From Madurella fahalii (taxonomy: Eukaryota > Ascomycota > Sordariomycetes > Sordariales): a DNA stretch of 64,000 nucleotides. Below, piece by piece: positions 57,838-64,000 of the stretch. Below the pieces are notes generated by a model. That model was not told the DNA's origin. It searched no databases and saw only the letters and a program-made list of their open reading frames with translations. The stretch's first letter is position 1, and the number at the start of each line of letters is the position of its first letter. The translations under genes and the position numbers were made by a program. The stretch lies in contig CM056876.1 in the NCBI GenBank assembly GCA_029876055.1, forward strand, positions 1,922,001 to 1,986,000, given 5' to 3'.

Positions 57838-58974
57838 TCAGTCCGAGTCCGAGTCGTAGCTCACCAAAGCAGTTGTTGTGCCAGCTAGCACTTTTGGCGT
57901 GTCGCTCCCGTCTGCAACAAACGGTGGAGGATCAGGGGCCTCCTCGGTCACTCTCTTCCTCTTGAGGCCGGGCAGCCGGGCAGGTCCCTTGGGTGTGTTT
58001 TCCCTGCTGCTGAAGTCGAGGAACGGATCTCTCGCAGCCCGCGTATTCCCCACGATTTCTGAGACCAGGTTCTCTCGCGTCCGAGATGCAGCAATCTCCG
58101 ACTTCAGTTTCCGCTGTCCCTTGGCCGACGAGCCTCTCCCCGCCTCACTCCTTCTTGTCTCGACCTTGCCCGACTCACACCCGAACAACGGCCGCACCAG
58201 CGCCTTCTCCACACCGCGATCTCCCCCCGCATCCACACTTCCATAATCCACCAGCGCCGCCCTCCTCGAGTCCTCCTCCGTCTCCGGCAGCAGCTCAATT
58301 CCCAAGCTCATCCTATCCTTCAAATCCTCCGCCCTAGCCGCCTCCTTCTCCCTTGCGTGCCTCCCAACCCGAAACGCCTTCCTCAACCTCTGGTTCTGTG
58401 CATACGGATCATCCCACTGCCGATCCACCGCATCCTGCAGCTCACCTATCCTCCGCCCAGCCATCTCCAGCCGTTCGCGGTCGGCGATCGTTTTCTCGAG
58501 TTTCCCAAACGCGCTCTCCCTCTGCTCCGCCCTCTCCCTCTCCGTGGTGATCACGAACCCGGCCATCCCGCTCCCGACCAGACTGTCGCCCTCCGCTTCC
58601 CCCGCGCCGGTATCCCTCCTCCGCGCCCCGGAGACGACGACGAAGTCGGAGTTCTTGGGGTCGGTCCGCATCTCGATCTCGCCGCCGCACGCGCCGTGCC
58701 GCAGCCGGAACGACCAGATCGGCGTCGTGTAGTAGCTGCCCGCGCGCCGCTTCTCGGCGTTGAAGCGCACCCCCTGCCCGATCAGCGTCGGCTGCGGGCA
58801 GGTCGCGCACCACACGGCGAAGGGCATCTCGAAGCGCACGACCAGGATCCCCTGGGCCCGCAGCTTGGACGCGCGCGACCCCAGCGGGTGCTTGTGGTGC
58901 AGGGCGTTGCCCGAGGCCGCTACTAGGCCTTCCTGGTCGGGAGGGACGTAGCGTCCCATATTGAAGCCCTGCAT
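57838..58974 (-). CDS. CWC16/Yju2-family splicing protein, CCDC130/Saf4 type
   Basis: Member of the family that joins the spliceosome around the first catalytic step (Yju2) or acts as the paralogue CCDC130/Saf4. Single exon, 378 residues. The start MQGFNMGRYVPPDQEG and LRAQGILVVRFEMPFAVWCA are diagnostic of the CCDC130/Saf4 branch, as are GVRFNAEKRRAGSYYTTPIW and IEMRTDPKNSDFVVVSGARR. The zinc site has CxxC (WCATCP) but the second pair reads HGAC, so one Cys is replaced by His, which could still bind zinc. After the core come a charged coiled coil (ERERAEQRESAFGKLEKTIA) and a basic, Ser-rich tail ending in an acidic SYDSDSD. Yju2 proper has a different N-terminus (SERKVL-like), so CCDC130/Saf4 is the better call. 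Confidence 0.92.
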   Translation of the reverse strand: MQGFNMGRYVPPDQEGLVAASGNALHHKHPLGSRASKLRAQGILVVRFEMPFAVWCATCPQPTLIGQGVRFNAEKRRAGSYYTTPIWSFRLRHGACGGEIEMRTDPKNSDFVVVSGARRRDTGAGEAEGDSLVGSGMAGFVITTERERAEQRESAFGKLEKTIADRERLEMAGRRIGELQDAVDRQWDDPYAQNQRLRKAFRVGRHAREKEAARAEDLKDRMSLGIELLPETEEDSRRAALVDYGSVDAGGDRGVEKALVRPLFGCESGKVETRRSEAGRGSSAKGQRKLKSEIAASRTRENLVSEIVGNTRAARDPFLDFSSRENTPKGPARLPGLKRKRVTEEAPDPPPFVADGSDTPKVLAGTTTALVSYDSDSD

Positions 58975-59901
58975 CTTAGCGGGTGGGTTTTGGTGTTGGT
59001 GGGCTGTCGAGATGGGCGGTTAATAGGGATATAGGTGGGTGTTGCTTTCTGGTGGACTTTTCGGTGGTTCTTTGGCGCGGGCGTGCTTGTTTGTTGGCGC
59101 GGTTCCACGATGGGTTCAGGTGTGCTGGGATATTGAAAGAGAGAAGAGGACTCTGCCTGATCTCAAGAACCAAGATGTTTAGGTTCGTCGTCGTGTGTGA
59201 GCTGGTCGGTAGTTGACTATGTCACTAGGCAGAGCAATGACCAGCTGTCGCGAATGGTGGCATGTGGTTCCAACCCTAACCCTACACTATCCCCTGGCTG
59301 TTTGCTGGAGCACACGGGCCGCGGCGGGGCCATCTTTGCCCAGGGCCGAGCCTGCAAACCCACAAACCCTCGGCCCATCAGCTAGTTATGGCATGCTATC
59401 GAGTCTCCTGATCTCCATTCCGCCCAACGACACTAACAGATGCTTCAATTTTGATGCCTTGCATCTGTCCCCCGGATCAATCTCCTAATCCAATACCCGC
59501 TCACTAGCGGCGCCTCATTATTAGAGGTGGTCATCTCGGATCGTTAAAAACGTCTCACTATGCCGCTTGCTCCGTGTTGCATCTCGACTCCATACTCTGT
59601 TATACTGCGGTAGGACTAGCACATATAGATCCTTTCCAGTGCTGGAGGATGGAGGTTTGACATGGAGATATGACATGGACTGCGGCTATTGTGAGACGTT
59701 TCCTATCCTCCGAAAAGACGCCCCCTTATTTGGTTGATTCGAGGGCAAAAAGACGCATTTCATTCGCTAGCACCTCTGGGTGGCTTTGAGTGGTTGTGAT
59801 GAAGCCGTGGCCCACAACTCACGCCAGCCTTGCTGCCCAGCTGAACTGTTTTCACCTCTTCGCTCCCCAGCAACCTTCGGCTACTTGGCGTACCCGATGA
59901 T
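58975..59901. other. intergenic between splicing gene and NLR remnant
   Basis: Divergent upstream regions. It contains two tandem telomere-type units (CCCTAA) near 59274..59287. No gene seen. Confidence 0.6.
59274..59287 (+). repeat. short interstitial telomere-like repeat
   Basis: AACCCTAACCCTA, two copies of the fungal telomere unit (TTAGGG on the other strand), 300 bp upstream of the splicing-factor start. It may be a telobox-type promoter element rather than telomere-derived. Confidence 0.6.
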
Positions 59902-62774
59902 ATGGACCCGCTCAGCATTATCGGCGTGGCCGCCGCGGCTGTCCAGTTCCTCGACTTCGGGACCCGTCTGCTTGCTGAGACGATAGGCGTCTACCAAGGC
60001 GCGTCGGCTGCCAATGCAAGACTGCTCGACATAGCCAAGGTATCCGGTGAACTAGCAGCGTTTACCCGCCAAGTCCGGGAGAAGATGAGCCCTCTGGCCA
60101 GGCCAAACCATGCTCTGACAATCTCTGAGATAGCCCTGCTTGACGCATGCCAAGCTTGCGAGTCCGCCAGCCAGGGCGTTATGGAGTTCATCTCCAAGAT
60201 CAGCAGTCGTGTTGTAACGCTAGAAGAGAAGGGGAACAAGAAGAACAAGCATAGCGACCCGTCGAGCCAAAACACATCAAAGCTGGAGAGTTTGAGGATG
60301 GCGGTGAAGCTTGTGTCCAAAAAGAGCCAGATCTGCGACATGGAGATGACGTTGAGAGATATCAAGTCCCGCTTGATGCTGGCAATGATTTCGAATCTAT
60401 GGTATGATACTTGCATTCGATCATTGGATGTCTCGTATGCTAATCAAGCCCAGGGAGCGTTCTGGGGGTCAGAGAGATCATCCTGCCGATGACAGTCAGG
60501 CCGCCTCCCGCCATTGTAGACTCATCGAACAACTCAACCCTCGGTAGAGAGAAACCGCGACTACTCCTACTACCCACTCAACCTCTATCTTCACCTACAA
60601 CGTGCCGGTTAGCCCAATTAATACGGGGGACGCCGCCAGCATGCAAGCCCTGCTGAGCAACCTGCGTTTCCCATCGCAGGACAACCGCGTCCAGACCATT
60701 CCCAAGGCCTACGAGCGCACATTTGACTGGATATTTCAGGAGCCGTGCCAGTTGAAGGAAGATGCACCCATGTGGTCCAGTTTCCCCAACTGGCTTGAAC
60801 ACGACGCGGAGAACGTGTTCTGGATCACGGGCAAGCCCGGCTCGGGCAAGTCGACCATGATGAAGTACTTGGCCCAAGAGACCCGGACAACGTCGTATCT
60901 CAACAAGTGGTCATCTCCGTGGCCAGCCCTAGTCGTGGCCTTTTATTCTTGGAATGCGGGAACCGAACTACAAAAGTCTCAAGGACTCCTTCGGACCTTG
61001 TTGTATCAGGTCATTGAGAAAGCACCAAATCTCGGGCCGAAACTGCTTCCCGGACGTTGGGCGGCGATCAAAATCTTTGGAGAAACTGCCGCCGACCAGT
61101 TGCCGTCATGGACATGGCAAGAGCTCTTCGAGAGCCTCACTTTGTTGTCCTCGTTGAATGACCGGCCCTTCAACTTGGCTGTTTTTGTCGACGGGCTGGA
61201 CGAATTCGACGGGGACCACGTCCGGCTCATAGATGTCATCAAGCTGTTCCACAGCCGCCCAGGCATAAAGGTCTGTGTCAGCAGCCGGCCATGGAACGAT
61301 TTCCGAGACGCCTTCGCCGATTGCCCACAGGTTCGGATGGAGATGCTTACCAAGCAAGACATGGAGTCGTTCGTACGGGGAAAGTTTGAAATGAATCGGG
61401 CATTCACCGAGCTCCAGGCTGTGCTCCCGACCGACGCCCAAGAGTTGCTATTGGGTATCGTGGAGAAAGCTAAGGGGGTTTTCCTCTGGGTCTCGGTCGT
61501 GACATCCTAAACGGTCTGACCGAAGGGGATACGCTAACAGCGCTGAAAGCAATGCTAAACCAACTCCCCAGCGACCTTGGTTCACTGTACGAAAGCCTCT
61601 GGCGGCGGATCAAGCCGGCATACCAGAGCGAAGGCGCTCGACTCCTTTTAATATTTCAGGCGTGGACTCAACTGCCGCGCGCCGAATTAGAGTTATATCG
61701 TCTTCAAAAAGCTATGCTGTCGGCCGGCATACCAGCGCGAATGTTATGGATTGCAGATGGCGAATCGACAAAAACTTCAGACATCTATATCATCCAAATG
61801 TTGACAAGGAGACTCAACAGCCGCACACGCGGCTTGTTGGAGATAACCCCGGCTGGCGTTGTTGACTACTTGCACAGGACCGTAAAGGACTGGATGGGCG
61901 TTGAGGGCACGCTTTGGTTGGAAATCAAGGAGTCAGCACCAAAGGACTTTGATGTTCACCTCGCAATCCTAGAGGCTATATCATCCGAAACAGCCGACAT
62001 GATGATCCAGCCCATACGCTATATCAATCGCATATACAGAGGTGTGACTTGGGCCTGGGTCATGATTTGCTTTCATCATGCGTCCATGGTAGTGACAAGC
62101 CCGAGAATTATGGCCGAGTCGCCAGCATTTTGGATAAGCTAGCGACCGCCCTTAAAACAGCCCACAAAAACGGTGGGAGTCGCCAAATCCTGCCTGCCTG
62201 GGTCAATCTCGAACTGCCGCCGGCGCAGGACTATGGGTTTGTCGCTCTCGCGGCCGAATTCGGCATCGCTACATATGTGAGAGCAAAAGTTGATTCGGAT
62301 CCCAACTACTTGCTATTCCGGGGCGACGAAACCGATCTTATCTGGCGTATCGTGCTTGGGCCGGGCCCGGCCGCGCTACCGCAACGTGAACTCGACATCC
62401 TTAGCAAATCCAAGGGTGATATAGATGACTGGAACGATTATCTTTCTGAAATGAGGCGATTCAGGGTTAAATATATAGACTTCAACCCCGCTGGGCGGTA
62501 CCGGCTTGCTTGCGACCTCATACGTACAACCTCGGAGAGGGTTAAGGACCCAACAGCGCTGCGGAAACTGCTGATTCCGCTGCGGCGCGAGGTTGTCCAG
62601 GCGGGAGACGGTCGCAAGAAACAAGACGATTTTGGCATCCTGGTTCCAGTAAGCGATAGTGGCAGCAGGGAACTACCGTATTGGGCTGCAGTAGTTGAGC
62701 TGCTTGAGAGTTACGGCGGGAAGGACTCGCTCGGGAGGCGGATAGGCAACACTGTGGCTTCCTGGCTTCGCTAG
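59902..62774 (+). pseudogene. NACHT-domain NLR-like receptor, broken by a stop and two frameshifts
   Basis: Remnant of a fungal STAND/NLR protein, the class that governs heterokaryon incompatibility and non-self defence. Exon 1 (59902..60401) codes for the typical fungal NLR N-terminal helical domain (MDPLSIIGVAAAAVQFLDFG). A 52-nt intron (60402..60453, branch GCTAAT, CCCAG) is followed by a frame that meets TAG at 60545..60547 before reaching the NACHT domain. NACHT motifs are intact: Walker A GKPGSGKST, Walker B NLAVFVDGLDEFDG and KVCVSSRPWNDF. A frameshift near 61503..61510 (apparent loss of one base) moves the winged-helix region (LNQLPSDLGSLYESLWRRIK) into another frame. A second shift between about 62040 and 62110 moves the C-terminal part (YGRVASILDKLATALK) to the third frame, ending at 62774. 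No ankyrin, WD or TPR repeats are seen; the C-terminus (GFVALAAEFGIATYVRAKVD) is the common repeat-less fungal type. Confidence 0.88.
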
Positions 62775-63408
62775 CTTGGGAATTTGTTGAAAGAGTGTTT
62801 GATAATGAGAGCGTATCTTTGGACTGTAGGAAACGTCTCACGATGCTGTATCTTACAAAGATCTCTTATCCCACACATATACCAACAGCATCCGTACAAG
62901 TTTCATCTGGGTATAGTTATAGTTATTCTTAACCTTTTCTGTTTCTACTATGGTTCCCCTTCCGTTCCCTTCCTCCATTAAGCTTGGGACTAGGCTCCAT
63001 AGAGTACAGTAAGCATCGAGAGCTACGGTACAGTACGGTGAAACGTTTCTTAGGCCCGAAGGATAGAGGCTCTCCTAAATAATAACCACTAAAAAAGCTA
63101 CCGTTACAACCCGGTGGAGCCGGTATCTGTATAAGCGGCCAAGACCATGCTTGGACAATCCAAGATCGGCAGCAGGGTACGCCTGTGCGCTTAACCAGAT
63201 GCCTAAAGCTTCGGTCTATTTCATCCCGGGCGGTCAGCGATTTCGGTTTGTTTATCCCGCTTTACCCGGCAATGTGACGTCTTCACCCTGTTTGCGGGGC
63301 CAACTACCAGGCCCGCGGTGATGGTTCACTTACATATTGCGAGGGCGAGCCTCTCTGTTGCCAACGGTTCTTTGCGGCAGAGAGGCAGAGATCGACCAAG
63401 TCCACACC
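62775..63408. other. intergenic, promoter of GH43 gene
   Basis: Upstream region of the GH43 gene, AT-rich in its first half (about 62880..63110). No XlnR box (GGCTAAA) was found by eye. No gene seen. Confidence 0.55.
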
Positions 63409-64000
63409 ATGTTTCTCACTCGTCTGCTACTGGGGCTCTCGGCCTGCATGCTTGTCCCCGTAGGACATGCAGCCAATTCCACCTACTATAATCCCATATT
63501 TCCCGGCTTCTACCCGGACCCGAGCTGCATATATGTTCCAGAGCGCGACAATACCTTCTTCTGTGCCTCTTCGAGCTTCAATGCATTCCCCGGTATCCCT
63601 ATCCATGCTAGCAAGGATCTGCAGAACTGGAAGTTGATCGGCCATGTACTGAACCGAAGGGAGCAGCTGCCCCGATTGGCCGAGACCAACCGGTCAACAA
63701 GGTGACCAACTGATAAGCAAGTTCCCTGTGGATCACCATGGCTAACTTCTTCAAAGTGGCATATGGGCACCAACGCTTCGCTTTCATGATGAGACCTTCT
63801 GGCTAGTCACTACCCTTGTGGATGATGACCGCCCCCAAGCGGACTCTTCTAGATGGGATAATGTGCGAAATCGGTGGTGAATTCTTGTGTTTCTCCGTAC
63901 TGACTTGTTGCCACAGATAATCTTCAAGGGCAAGGACCCCTACGATCCGGCCTCATGGTCCAATGCTGTCCACTTCAACTTCACCGGATACGATCCGGAG
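63409..64000 (+). CDS. secreted GH43 glycosidase (xylosidase/arabinofuranosidase-like), N-terminal part
   Basis: Five-bladed beta-propeller hydrolase acting on plant-wall xylan or arabinan side chains; extracellular. Exons 63409..63701, 63757..63862 and 63917..>64000 (introns 55 and 54 nt) are in frame and the gene continues past the window. Residues 1-21 form a signal peptide (MFLTRLLLGLSACMLVPVGHA). The mature start YYNPIFPGFYPDPSCIYV holds the GH43 catalytic-base Asp in the PDPS motif. Further landmarks are FCASSSFNAFPGIPIHASKD, DLQNWKLIGHVLNR and, across intron 1, SGIWAPTLRFHDETFWLV, which is the second conserved blade. The upstream in-frame ATG at 63337 would precede the signal peptide by 24 residues and is not used. 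Bifunctional xylosidase/arabinosidase specificity cannot be settled from this part. Confidence 0.92.

Overview
This window comes from the nuclear genome of a filamentous ascomycete, most likely Sordariomycetes (a Chaetomiaceae-like Sordariales is my best guess). Genes are split by short introns (47 to 175 nt) with GT..AG ends and CTRAY branch sites. Intergenic regions carry homopolymer runs and microsatellites. Recognisable proteins are typical of Pezizomycotina: a GPI-anchored Crh-type GH16, a GH81 glucanase, RXT2, Dbf4, a SREBP-type bHLH factor and a fungal NACHT receptor remnant. All exon coordinates were derived by hand from splice sites and reading frame; no similarity search was run.

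Layout. 1-10 kb: 5' part of glycerol kinase (-), a small unknown gene (-), GH81 beta-1,3-glucanase (-), telomere-capping STN1 (-), a DNAJC9-like J protein (-). 10-16 kb: RIB2-like deaminase (+), an unknown two-helix membrane protein (-), RXT2 of the Rpd3L deacetylase (+). 16-22 kb: 14-TM drug-efflux MFS (+), SIRT5-like sirtuin (-), GH16 Crh transglycosidase (-). 22-31 kb: a gene-poor stretch whose only firm gene is an intron-containing tRNA-Asp(GTC) (-). 30.6-31.8 kb: a DapA-family aldolase/synthase (-). 31.8-38.6 kb: a second gene-poor stretch with only gene-like scraps. 38.6-42.5 kb: MFSD5-like transporter (-) and a Gfo/Idh/MocA oxidoreductase with an in-frame stop (-). 43.7-58.9 kb is dense and mostly housekeeping: Dbf4 (-), Icp55-type aminopeptidase P (+), SREBP-like bHLH (-), ATG12 (+), ketopantoate hydroxymethyltransferase (-), UBC8/UBE2H E2 (+), CWC16/CCDC130-type splicing protein (-). 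59.9-62.8 kb: a broken NACHT NLR gene (+). 63.4 kb to the end: the start of a secreted GH43 glycosidase (+).

There is no gene cluster or operon. Functional themes that recur are cell-wall glucan remodelling (GH81, GH16), chromatin and replication control (RXT2, sirtuin, Dbf4, STN1) and ubiquitin-like conjugation (ATG12, UBC8).

The most striking observation is in UBC8. To keep the conserved E2 frame with the best splice sites, the gene needs an 11-nt exon followed, one exon later, by an exon of a single nucleotide (T at 56200) between two perfect-looking 65-nt introns. Also notable are the in-frame TAG in the oxidoreductase, the three lesions in the NLR gene (one a CAG-to-TAG-type nonsense codon) and two stop-free introns with length divisible by three (ATG12, GH16).
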